Shown: positions 45,326 to 54,376 of the stretch, piece by piece
How the letters are laid out: every line of letters starts with the position of its first letter
Position numbering within the stretch: position 1 is the first letter of the stretch
Source of the DNA: Chionoecetes opilio
Taxonomy: Eukaryota > Arthropoda > Malacostraca > Decapoda > Majidae
DNA length: 64,000 bases
NCBI GenBank assembly: GCA_016584305.1
Contig: JACEEZ010013409.1
Coordinates: 19,075-83,074 of the forward strand
Reading direction: 5' to 3'
The notes under the pieces: model-generated
What the model was told of the DNA's origin: nothing
What the model saw: only the letters and a program-made list of their open reading frames with translations
Databases searched by the model: none
Program-made: the position numbers and the translations under genes

Positions 45326-46590
45326 CGGGGCCTAAAGAACCCGACCGGATCTGGCCCCCCCCCCCCGTAAACCCGGATCGGGGGCTTTTAAAAAAGCCAA
45401 AAGAGGGAATTTTAAAATTTTAAAAGGGACTTTGGGGAAAAAAGTTTTTTTGGGGGGTTTTCCCACAAAGGGCGGCAGTTTTTTTGGGGTTATCCCACAA
45501 ATGGGCGACAGTTTTTTGGGGGTTATCCCAAAATGGCGGGCAGTTTTTTGGGGTTACCCACAAATGGGGGACAGTTTTGTGGGGTTATCCCCCAAATGGG
45601 CCCACAGTTTTGTGGGGGGATCCCACAAATGGGGAGTTTTTTGGGGGGAAACCCCTAAATGGGTGACATTTTTTGTGGGGGTTTTCCCCCAAATGGTCGG
45701 GCAGTTTTGTGGGGTTTTTTTCCCCCAAAAAATTGGGGGGCAGTTTTGTGGGTTATCCCAAAAATGGGCGACAGTTTTTTGGGTAGGGTTTTCTTTAGAA
45801 ATAGCAATATTTTTAAAAATTTTTCTCGCTCTATCAAGGTAAGGGGCAATCATTATTTACACTAAAAAAAAATAAAAATAAAAATTTATCTGAAAATGTC
45901 CGTTACCCTTTTGTCCTCATCTTCTTTGCCTTCTTTGTCGTAGTGGGAGCGCTCGGTTTTTTTCCGTTTCTTTTGGTTTTTGGTTTTTTTTCCCCCGCCC
46001 GGGACTTTGGGTAAAAAGGGGGGACCCGGCCGTCGGGGCTTGTTACATCCCGGGCTGCAGAAATTACCCCTGCTGGGGGCAGAAAATGTTTCCATAGTTT
46101 CTGTTCCCCCCCCACCGTTTTGGTGCGTAACACTCAGTTTGATGGAGCAACCTGCAGAGTCGGGTGGTTAAATTTTTTAAAGACTTTTGGACAGATCATG
46201 GCTCTCTCCACGTCCTTTTTATTGTTTTCCCCATTTTGAGCATAAGGGTCCTTTGGCCAAGGGGGGTGTGCTGGTTGGGGGTCCATTCTATCGGGTGTTT
46301 TAATACAGGGTTTTATGCTCTCGCAATTATTGTTGGTCCACGTTTTGGTCGATGCATCCCGCTCGCCGCAACCGCAACCCTGGCGGAAATAGTGGAGCCC
46401 CCCCGGGTCGTGAAAATTTAAAGGGAAAAAGGAAGAGAGCTAGCGAAGTCGTCGGTAAGGGGTTTTCAAGGCGTTTTTCGTATAAATTTTGGTTTTCGTC
46501 TGCTGAAATGGGCCACGGGGGACCGAAAAATTTTTTTCTTGAATGGGGTTTCTGGGCGTTCTCTCTTTTTTTCGCTCATACTTTTTTTTT
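45326..46590. mobile_element. TIR element, unit 2 copy (right part missing)
   Basis: The left end after CTATTTAAG (45,317-45,325) reads through CCGGATC words and GTAAACCCGGATC, as at 13,252. The 32-bp minisatellite is present at 45,450-45,785. The conserved minus-strand basic frame (KKTKNQKKRKKTERS) lies at about 45,920-46,000. Homology to unit 1 runs to about 46,560, after which the palindromic element begins. The right terminus and flanking repeat are absent. Confidence 0.6.
45450..45785. repeat. 32-bp minisatellite, about 10-11 copies
   Basis: Same unit as 13,350-13,556 (GGGCGACAGTTTTGTGGGG-type), with more copies and inflated homopolymers. Confidence 0.8.
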
Positions 46591-46599
46591 AATTAGAAA

Positions 46600-46975
46600 T
46601 TAAATTTGATTAGTTTAAATTAATTTTAAATTTGAAAAAATTAATTAGGGAGCATGCATTTTAAATTTTTCGTTTTAAAAAATAAAAATTTGGGAAACAA
46701 ATCAATCCATCAAAACGGGAAAAAAAATTTCCCCATTTCATTTATGTTTTTTATTTTGTTAACGCTAATTTATGCATGCTTTTTAATTCCCTGATCAGAA
46801 AAACCGGGAAAAATATCAAGGAAAGCCCAAATTTAAATTCCGGGTTTCTATTGATATTCTCCATGTAAAATGTTTTCGAGCAAAATATTAAATGGGAGCT
46901 GGCGCTGGTGAATATTAAGTTCATGCATATTTCTTGAGAGTCTCATAATAGCCTTTCTTTAGTGTGTTTTATGTT
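46600..46975. mobile_element. Partial palindromic element at the unit 2/3 boundary
   Basis: Core and right arm of the fold-back element: GTTAACGCTAATTTATGCATG near 46,758, CTCCATGTAAAATGTTTTCGAG near 46,858, CTTGAGAGTCTCATAA at 46,933. The right arm stops in TGTGTTTTATGTTTATGG and joins LINE sequence. The left arm is short and degraded. Confidence 0.75.
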
Positions 46976-47267
46976 TATGGTAAGGACAGGAACACTAGAG
47001 GTGAAGGCTAGGAGTAGGGATGGGCAGGACCAGGCCTGTAGCTTCTGTAGAGGAACAAGGGAAACTATTGAACACTTGATAATAGAGTGTGGCAGATATG
47101 AGCAGGAGAGGAGTTTGATACAGTCCATATTAGGAGTGATAGGAGACGGTGAATGGGATAGGAGGATACACGAAGTGGATGGGGGAATCCTTACTGTGCT
47201 AGGACTGTATGGGAGTAATGAAGAGAGAAGGAAAATAGTAGAAATAACTAAGGTACTAATAACACAG
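46962..47267 (+). pseudogene. LINE C-terminal zinc-binding segment, unit 3
   Basis: A clean frame of about 100 codons. The LINE part starts at RTGTLEVKARSRDG, then a Cys-His-Cys cluster CSFCRGTRETIEHLIIEC followed by GRYEQER. Then comes LTVLGLYGSNEERRKI and VLITQ, where the SINE interrupts it. C-X2-C...H...C with ETIEHL is the conserved zinc-binding C-terminus of many non-LTR reverse transcriptases. The first codons (MCFMFMV) derive from the palindrome arm and are not LINE. The reverse transcriptase upstream is missing. A parallel copy with the same end is at 60,756-61,120, and a related minus-strand copy is at 61,121-61,363. Confidence 0.8.
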
Positions 47268-47547
47268 GACTCCGTGGTGTAGGGGAAGCACGCTCGATTC
47301 ACAACCGAGAAGTCCCGGGTTCGATCCCCAGGCGGAGCGGAAACAGAAAAGAAACAGGCTGTTTCCTTAAAACCCGAGCCCCTGTCCACCCAGCAGTGAA
47401 TGGGTCCTGGGTGTTAGCCGGGGGTTTGTGACCCTCCTCCCAGGATGGTGGCTTCCCTCAACACTAAACATTAATTTCACTAATGCTGCAGCGGTAGATC
47501 ACTATGGCTCTGAGGAAGTATCCTCTAAACAAACAAACAAATAAACA
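47268..47547 (+). mobile_element. tRNA-Val-like SINE, cleanest copy
   Basis: A tRNA-derived head is followed by a body with CTGTCCACCCAGCAGTGAAT near 47,381-47,400 and a terminal AAAC-rich tail (47,526-47,547). The CCACCCAGC-GGGT core recalls the conserved central domain of Nin-DC-type invertebrate SINEs, but I am not certain of that match. Flanks AAGGTACTAATAACACAG (47,250-47,267) and AAGGTGTTTTAAAAGCAG (47,548-47,565) are similar and occupy the same place in LINE sequence, consistent with an old target duplication. It depends on LINE enzymes for movement. Confidence 0.8.
47270..47338 (+). tRNA. tRNA-Val(CAC)-like head of the SINE
   Basis: A mostly paired cloverleaf can be drawn. The acceptor ends CTCCGTG and GGCGGAG pair over about six positions, the anticodon stem CTCG pairs with CGAG, and the loop TTCACAA places anticodon CAC at 47,300-47,302. 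The T-arm contains GGTTCGATCC, which is also the B box of an internal RNA polymerase III promoter. The D-arm holds TGGTGTAGGGG. Because it is fused to a SINE body and one base is missing in the T-stem region, it is a SINE promoter and not a functional tRNA gene. Confidence 0.6.
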
Positions 47548-48093
47548 AAGGTGTTTTAAAAGCAGGCTTGGGAAAAAAGATTGCGTGGGATTGTAGAAGA
47601 CGTATAGGAGGGACTTATGTCTGTGTCTATACTGCCCTGTTGTGCCCTTCTCTCCCCACAGGTGGCAGGGAAAGAAAGGGCTACAGAGGGGCAAAGAAGT
47701 GGCAGGGAAAGAAAGGGCTACAGAGTGGCAAAGAAGTGGCAGGGAAAGAAAGGGCTACAGAGAGGCAAAGAAGTGGCAGGGAAAGAAAGGGCTACAGAGA
47801 GGCAAAGAAGTGGCAGGGAAAGAAAGGGCTACAGAGGGGCAAAGAAGTGGCAGGGAAAGAAAGGGCTACAGAGTGGCAAAGAAGTGGCAGGGAAAGAAAG
47901 GGCTACAGAGTGGCAGGGAAAGAAAGGGCTACAGAGGGGGAAAGGAGATATGTGTCAAGTTCGACCCCGAGCTTGACAGACGACCTACAGAGGGGGAAAG
48001 AAGGAGATATGTGTCAAGTTCGACCCCGAGCTTGACAGACGACCTACAAAGCGATAATAAGCAGAACAGGTCACAAGAAGAAGAAGAAGAGGA
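47548..48093 (+). other. LINE 3' UTR with minisatellite and (AAG)n tail, unit 3
   Basis: After the SINE the LINE resumes (KVF-stop-KQAWEKR in translation, against KVFLTQCWEIR at 60,888-60,920). The 37-bp minisatellite follows (47,660-47,945). Next are two copies of a ~58-bp unit with GGAGATATGTGTCAAGTTCG and CCCCGAGCTTGACAGACGAC (47,931-48,048). The terminal GGTCACAAGAAGAAGAAGAA closes at 48,093. That 3' end closely matches the LINE end at 61,075-61,120. Confidence 0.7.
47660..47945. repeat. 37-bp minisatellite, unit 3 (about 7 copies)
   Basis: Clean head-to-tail copies of GTGGCAGGGAAAGAAAGGGC plus TACAGAGGGGCAAAGAA, with GTGG/GAGG variants. Overlapping open frames of 119-228 codons across it are artefacts of a stop-free repeat whose length is not divisible by three. 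Confidence 0.92.
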
Positions 48094-48703
48094 GCACGTG
48101 GCTTCCCTATGTTCTTATTGCGCGGCAGAGATGGGGTGCAGTCAGTTCGTTCGTACACAAGCTGTTTCGTACACAAGCTGTTTCGTACACCACATACTAC
48201 CTACAACAGCAATTTCTTCTGAGGTTATTAATCAAAAGAAAACAAGTCAAAATTTTAGCTTTGAAAAAAAATCCACCGTCACAAAAGCCACTAAAGGTAT
48301 GTATGTAACTAGTAAACCGCCCTTGTAGCAGCAGTAGTAGTAGTGGTAGTAGTAGTAGTAGTAGTGGTGGTAGTAGTGGTGATGGGGTGCAGTCAGTTCG
48401 TACACAAGTTGTTTCGTTCACAAGTTGTTTCGTACATAAGTAGATTCGTACACCAAAAAGTTAGTTTCGTAGTCCAGGTAATAATGGAGGAGAGTTTCAC
48501 GTTCGTTTTCAGAGACACCAACTACTTTTTCTTGGCCTACAATAGGTGCTTGTTCTAATGGTGCTAGTTTTATTTTGCGCAAATGAAACCTAACCTAACC
48601 TTGCAGGTTTTAAAGAAACCTAACCCAACCCAACCTAACCTAACCTTACAGGTTTTAAAGAAACCTAACCTAACCTTAACCACAAAATATACTTTTTTTT
48701 TTT

Positions 48704-48737
<34 letters not shown>

Positions 48738-49030
48738 TATATTTGGTTTGCGCAAAATAAAACTAGCACCATTAGAACAAGCACCTATTGTAGGCCAAGA
48801 AAAAGTAGTTGGTGTCTCTGAAAACGAACGTGAAACTCTCCTCCATTATAACCGTAGTCTCTATGAAACCATAGTCGTTTCGTACACTCAGCTCAAGAGT
48901 TGAACTTCACGACTAGAGTTACGAAACTACACCAGGTATGTACGAAACAACTCAAAATCAGTGTACGAAACTACTAACAAAACCTGGGTCCGAAACAACT
49001 TGTGTACGAAACTCTCTGTAACCGTTATGA
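48094..49030. mobile_element. TTTCGTAC fold-back element, unit 3
   Basis: A long inverted repeat. The inner arms are 48,484-48,590 and 48,743-48,847; they are nearly perfect and start GGAGAGTTTCACGTTCG versus CGAACGTGAAACTCTCC. The outer arms (about 48,380-48,480 and 48,850-49,025) carry multiple GTTTCGTACACAAG motifs in inverted orientation. The loop (48,590-48,742) consists of CCTAACC-type telomere-like repeats with two CAGGTTTTAAAGAAACC insertions and long poly-T. A further left copy of the motif block lies at 48,131-48,190, separated by a TAG-rich microsatellite (48,322-48,378). No protein. It resembles Foldback-type elements, whose arms are made of short repeats. Confidence 0.7.
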
Positions 49031-49070
49031 TAGTATTTTCTATGCATTCTGACCTGAAACGAACAGACGG

Positions 49071-49340
49071 TACCGTAGATAACACTATAGTCGCCAGTCA
49101 CTTGCCACTGCATTAAGGTCGCCAGGCCAATTATATTACGAATGTTTGGGGCATCCCTACAGCCTTGTATGTGCCACTGAAGACATGTTATGTGTGATGT
49201 ACATATATAAACTACTGTGCATGCCTCTTCAGTGGCACATAAAAGTCTGTAGTGATGCTAAAAATTCGTAATATAATTGTGCCTAGGCGACATTTAGTGC
49301 AGTGGCGATGACTGGCGACTATAGTGTTATCTACGGTAGA
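49071..49340. mobile_element. 270-bp hairpin element, unit 3
   Basis: The left end TACCGTAGATAACACTATAG is the exact reverse complement of the right end at 49,321-49,340. Complementarity continues inward for about 125 bp (GTCGCCAGTCA, CACTGCA, ATTATATTACGAAT, GTGCCACTGAAGA), leaving a short asymmetric centre. It is a MITE-like snapback with no coding capacity. Confidence 0.8.
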
Positions 49341-49535
49341 GGGTCGGCGAAATGCCCATGTTTTGCTCTTATGTTACGATTGCGTCATTCTTTTATCATG
49401 GATTTATGCTTAACATTGATTCGGAATTAATACTAAGTATGTCGCGGTAGAAGCAGGATTGATGTGCCCCTGAAATGCCCTTATTCTCACCGCAAACCAG
49501 TAAAAAAAGTGCCTATCTAGTCCCTATTGTAAGAT

Positions 49536-49995
49536 ACACTAAAGTCGCCCAAACACGTTCTTTTCGCTGTAACGAACGTGCGGTGGCGTAGAATAGTTAC
49601 ATTTCTACACCTCCATGATTTCAGGAAAGTTAGAAGGGAGCTATCTGGAGAGAGTGTTCATTTTGTGTCTTCCTCTCTGTCATAGTAGGGCTATAAATGA
49701 ACCAATTACTAAATATCTACAAAGTGGCTACCAACAATAAAGTCGCCATCTATATAGTGTTATGTTCTCTTGTCCTCCCACCGTCGTCGTCGTCTCGAAA
49801 AAAAAACCCGTAGTGAAATTGTAACGCGCTATACTTGCAGCTACAAAGCATAAACCATGCTGAAACAGTAGATTATACATCATGATATAAAACTACTGTG
49901 GTATCATCTTCGGTGGCACAGACACAGCAGTAGTGAGGCTATCATATCGTATATGCAGTGCCTGCAACATTAGTGGCAGGTGCGACTTTTAGTGT
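49536..49995. mobile_element. Possible 460-bp MITE
   Basis: Left ACACTAAAGTCGCCC at 49,536 and right GTGCGACTTTTAGTGT ending at 49,995 form a 14-15 bp inverted pair with one indel. Another AATAAAGTCGCC occurs inside. Target duplication is not clear, so the boundaries are tentative. Confidence 0.3.
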
Positions 49996-50452
49996 TTCCA
50001 CGGTACCCGTACTTTTGGGTTTACAGAAGTGACTAATTTTGCGACGGAAAGTTCATAGAGAGAATGTTTTTTTATAAATCCAATAAGGTGACCCGAACCA
50101 CAATCTCAATTTATTGTGTAGGCAATTCTGTCCTAGTGTAAAATAACACCTATTTATGGTTTGCAGGAGTGACCAACATGCTGTGCGAGGACCAAGAGCA
50201 GAAATGACACAGATTCGTGAGTAGAGGCGTGCCAGCGTGGCCCGTTCTCCTTAATAATAACATCCATTTCACTGTTTTGAAGGACTCAAATACTAAGAGA
50301 GGCTATCACAATGATCCGTGTGGTGTTATGGGCAAGACATTTTGAGCTGCAAGATTGTACACACACAACACACAAGCACACACCCACACACACACACACA
50401 CCACAGCTCTTGTTCTTGGTAGTTGACGCTCAATTACTAATAATGTCATCTT
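49996..50452. other. Non-coding spacer with CA repeat, unit 3
   Basis: AT-rich, no open frame worth reporting. An ACACAC-rich microsatellite is at 50,348-50,402. Confidence 0.5.
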
Positions 50453-50454
50453 TA

Positions 50455-51511
50455 CAGTAAACCTCTCTAATTCGATCTAATTGGGTGGAGACCTGGGTCG
50501 TATTAGTGCCGAAAGTCCGAATTATCCGATGAATACCTACTTCATATATATTTCTCTATTCATGGTGCACGTTTATTTGCCATCGTTTTTTTTTTTAGTT
50601 ATTTAAAAAACGTGATTTAAAAAAAAATCAAGGCTTGGCAAAATTTGCAATATTTTTTGAAAAATAGATTTGCTTGAAAATTTGTTCCTTGCAGTTTTCG
50701 GGCATGCTGAAACACAATCTGGTTGTCCGTTTTCAGTTACAATGAATTAAAAGGTCCCTATTTCAGCCAATTCAACAATGACATGATACTTCCAGATAAT
50801 TCCTTAAAAACCACAAATTAGACAAAACTTACTACAAGACATAAAAATATGCTAGGCAATTGATAGAGTAATCATTATTCAATACAACGATCAGTGTAGT
50901 ATTTTTCAGTACCTATTAGTAATATTAATATTATCCCTATTTGAGCCACCCATGCGATTGTCAAAGTACTTGTACAAACCTAAGGAAACTATAGTAATCC
51001 TGTGGGACTTTTTAATGCCCTCCCATGACCCTTGTAAGTTCGTGAGGAGCGAAGAGGCCGTGAAGGACTCTGAAGGATTGTATACCAAGCAAGGATATAT
51101 ACAAAAAATAGTTCTTCCTCCTCCCATTTCTCTCCTCCCTTTCTTCTCTCCTTGCCTCCCCCTTCCTTGTCCCAACCTCCTTCCTTCTCCCCACCCTCTC
51201 CCTTCCCTCCTCCTCCTCGTCCCGTCCTTCCCTTCCCCCCCTTCCTCATCCCATCCCTTCCTCCTCCCCATCCCGCCTCTTCTTCCTCCGCCTATTGTAT
51301 TTATACAGTAATGATCATATATCAGAGCACGCTGGGCACCGCGGCAACCGCATGGGAGAGGTCGGACTCCCACTGGGCCACTTAGTACGGCTAAGGCTTA
51401 TTCAACTAGCTCGAATTATGGAAAAGTTATTTAAAAATTTGAAACGGAGGCCTGAACCGGTTGAATTATCCTAAAGTTTGATTATAGGTTTCCATTTAGA
51501 GAGCCTTTCTG
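50455..51511. mobile_element. pogo/Tigger-like non-autonomous element, unit 3
   Basis: CAGTAAACCTCTCTAATTCG starts at 50,455 directly after TA (50,453-50,454). Further in, GTCCGAATTATCCGA is the kind of subterminal sequence common in Tigger ends. The right terminus TTTAGAGAGCCTTTCTG ends at about 51,511, with its TA eroded; the unit 1 copy keeps it. The interior is AT-rich plus a CT-rich tract at 51,112-51,295. The tract yields Pro/Ser-rich and Gly/Arg-rich frames that are not genes. No transposase. Confidence 0.65.
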
Positions 51512-51563
51512 TTGTCCATATTTTTCCTTGCTGTCACATTGACGCAGCGTGCTAATGTCTCCT

Positions 51564-51595
51564 CTCTCTCTTCTCTCTCTCTCTCTCCTCTATGC
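51564..51595. repeat. (CT)n microsatellite, unit 3
   Basis: Short CT run, counterpart of 7,704-7,736. Confidence 0.75.
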
Positions 51596-51619
51596 AGTAT
51601 ATTAATGTCAGTTTTATCA

Positions 51620-53135
51620 AGTGTTCTTTCTATTATTTTAGATGATGTAATTAATCCTCTTTATCATGTCCTGTATCCTACATTAGGGATTTGGTGTGTG
51701 TGTGCATTTACCTAGTTGTAACATACAGGAAAAGAGTTATGCTCGTACTGTCCCGTCCTCCAAATCTACTATTATCCAGCTTGCCTTTGAAGTCCTGAAT
51801 ACTTCTTGCAATTAATCACTTCTGCATCAAGCTGTTCCAGGCTTCTATGCTTCTATAGGGGAACTGTATTTTTTAATGTCCTCTTGCTGTTGTTCCTTTT
51901 CATTTCTTCTCATGGGGGGACCTCTTGTACTTCTGTCGTCCCAACACAAACAGATAATTTCTATCAATTTTTCCAGACCCCTGAGGCTCTATACACTGCC
52001 TATAAAATCTCTCCCTTTCTCTTCTTTTCTCACTTGTTGGAAGTTGTTAGGTCTTGAAAGCCTTTTTTCATATATTAGATCTCTCAGGCTTTGGAGCCAT
52101 TTTTTGTGGCTGCTCTTTGTATGCTCTCAATCTTCCTTATATCCTTCTTTTTATGTGGTGACCAAATCACTGCCGCATATTCCAACCTTGGTCGAATCAC
52201 AAAGATGTTATCATTCCTTTGATCAATCTCTTCATCCAGATATTTGAATGCCATTCTATATTCCTCACAACTGGTATGTATCGTTCTTTGATCTTGTTTT
52301 ATATCGTCTCTGGGTGACAAATTGTCCTTAATCCATACGTCCCAGATCTTTTCGACCTTTGTTTTTGATTCCATTCGTTTCCCATCGGAATACTTTCCTC
52401 TCTGTCCTCTTTTGCTACTGCCCTTTCCATCACTTTTACCTTTTTGGCATTAAACTCCATTTCCCATAGTTGACTCCCATCTGAAAATCTTATCTAGATC
52501 CTTTTGTACATCCTCACAGTCCTCTTTACTTCTACTTTTCTTAGTAATTCTAGCATCCATCACGCGAATAAACTCATATACTGTTTACTCCTTCTGCATA
52601 TCATTTTACATAGACGCAAGAACATCACTGGCCATACTGATCCCTTGAGGAACTCCACTTATCACACTGCAACCATTCTGACTTTTGAGATCTTTTATTA
52701 CTGTCCTCATCTCTCTGTTGCTCAAAAAGTCTCCATCCACTTCAGCAAACCACCCTCAACCTCTACAGTTCTAGCTTACAGAGGCAGTCTCTTATGAAGG
52801 TACCTTGTCTAATGCCTTCTTTAGGTCCAAGTAAATGCATTCGACCCACCCTTCTCTTTCCTGTTTCACATCGATCACGTCTCGAGTAAAAGCTCAATAA
52901 ATTTTGTTGTACATGACATTCCTTCCTCCTCTAAATCCAAACTGGCCACCTGCAAGTGTGTTTGTTCTCTTCAATATTTCCACACATCTGTCCTTCACAA
53001 TTTGTTCACACATTTTGCCACTACACCTTGTTAATGATACTGGCCTGTAATTTTAGTGGTTCATTCACTTTTCACCTCCTTTGTGAATTGGCACAATATT
53101 ATGCTCTTTTCCAATCAAGCGTAACTCTGCTCTCC
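51620..53135 (-). pseudogene. CR1-like LINE, reverse transcriptase and C-terminal part, unit 3
   Basis: The best preserved neighbour of the zinc-finger array. Minus-strand homology enters at about 53,130 (RLIGKEHN...VPIHKGG, in shifted frames) and passes the CIYLDLKKALDKVPS-like region near 52,800-52,850. The catalytic FADD region near 52,555 is damaged by an indel. It then gives MAFKYLDEE and RPRLEYAAVIWSPHKKKDIR (52,084-52,270) before the 3' non-coding end at about 51,620. Frames break repeatedly. Confidence 0.85.
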
Positions 53136-53165
53136 TTGAGAGTTCCGCTTGATTGACAAAAGAGC
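53103..53165. repeat. Hairpin at the truncated 5' end of the LINE, unit 3
   Basis: CTCTTTTCCAATCAAGCG and, after a ~9-bp loop, CGCTTGATTGACAAAAGAG, with only one or two mismatches per arm. Same location and sequence as in units 1 and 2. Confidence 0.85.
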
Positions 53166-53167
53166 GG

Positions 53168-53615
53168 GGGTAGTGGTGTGTGGTGTGTAAGCAGTGAGGG
53201 AGTGCATGTGACATCCTTTCAACCTGTGTTTATTTGGGTGCCTCCACACCACAACACCATTCTTGACTTCATTGCAAAAGTAGCGGTGATGTGATGTCAC
53301 TGCTGTGTTCTGTAGAGTGGTGGCGTGAGGCTCCCTGTGCTGGCCTTACTCCTTGGCTGCACACACTAGCTATGTGTTGGCTGGATGGTGGAAGCAGAGC
53401 ACACCCTCAAGGAAGCACTTGCCGTGCTTTGTGTGCTTGACGCCCCATTGTTACAGGTGCGAGTGGAAGAGTCCAGGTCGGCGCCCTAAGCCAGGACTTC
53501 CTCCGGCTTCCCGTTATTAGGAACGCTTGGTTCATCCCCGGTGTCTCCACCGTGTTCCTGCGAGGACCAGCTGACGCCTCCCACCACAGGGGTGCTGGCA
53601 TAAGTAGTGCATGCA
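53168..53615 (+). other. Upstream flank of the zinc-finger array, unit 3
   Basis: Conserved with the other units. It opens with a GTGTGTGG-rich stretch and ends GGTGCTGGCATAAGTAGTGC just before the ATG. Contains no secure TATA or initiator. Confidence 0.4.
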
Positions 53616-54227
53616 ATGGAGGGCGTGAGCATACCTACCCTTTGTGATGACTGCAAAGTGTGCTCCCAGTCTGGCATTGCTGCACACAATCCTCACCCAT
53701 ACACGCAAGACAGGGCTGAGGTGTGACCACTGTGGCTGAAAGTGGTTTCCCATCGTAGGATGCTATTAGGAGCCACATGGTGACCCAACACTGGTGGAGA
53801 GAAACTTTGAGTGTCAGGAGTGTAGGAAAAAACATTTCCAGCAAGGGCAGTCTTAACCCAACACAGATCCTCACCCACACTGGTGAGAGAAACTTGAGTG
53901 CCAGGAGTGTAGGAAAACATTTATTAACGGAAGAGCAGTTCTTAACCCACTGCTCACCCCCATCTGGTGAGAAGAAAACTTTAGTGCCAGGAGTGTAGGG
54001 AACTTTACCCGGAAGGCATTCTGCACAAACACATGGTCACCCACACTGGTGAGGAAACTTGAGGTGTCAGGATGTTGTAAAACATTCACCCAGAAAAGCA
54101 ATCTTAACAGACACAGCTCCACCCACACTTGGGGGGTTTGAAAGAGGAAGTACAGGTGTGGATATTTTGCAGTGGCAAGTGTTTTCCGAGAAAGGGTCTG
54201 TTGCAGGCATATCCGACACAGCCTGTG
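53616..54227 (+). pseudogene. C2H2 zinc-finger array, unit 3 (about 7 fingers)
   Basis: ATG at 53,616 begins MEGVSI-like sequence (small indel) and the first two special fingers. They are followed by only about four of the 84-bp repeat fingers (linkers at about 53,792, 53,880, 53,968 and 54,048). The distinct terminal finger with GGCAAGTGTTTTCC is near 54,173-54,186. The flanks are collinear with units 1 and 2, so 11 to 13 fingers are missing or were never gained here. The best short frame (53,777-53,998) reads ERNLSARSVGKHL and similar, showing the +1-type shift seen throughout. Nuclear DNA-binding protein by family. Whether any copy is expressed is unknown. Confidence 0.8.
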
Positions 54228-54376
54228 GAGGACGGAGTGGGCTGTGTGCATTCAATGTAAGTAAGGGCATAGGGGACCTTAGGGGTAACGGGCCAAAGCC
54301 GTCCTGTATGTAAAAAAGCCTGCGCCTGAATTGATGACGTCGACAGATGGAGTCTGTAACGAGCCCCCGAGATGAC

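Noticed and set aside
47270..47338. A functional tRNA-Val gene
   Set aside because: It is fused to a SINE body, one T-stem base seems missing, and it recurs with the same flanks in other units.
47660..47945. CRISPR-like array
   Set aside because: Units are contiguous with no unique spacers, there are no cas genes and the genome is eukaryotic.
53616..54227. Firm call that the zinc-finger locus is a dead pseudogene
   Set aside because: Indels are as frequent in non-coding sister sequence, so sequencing error cannot be separated from real frameshifts.
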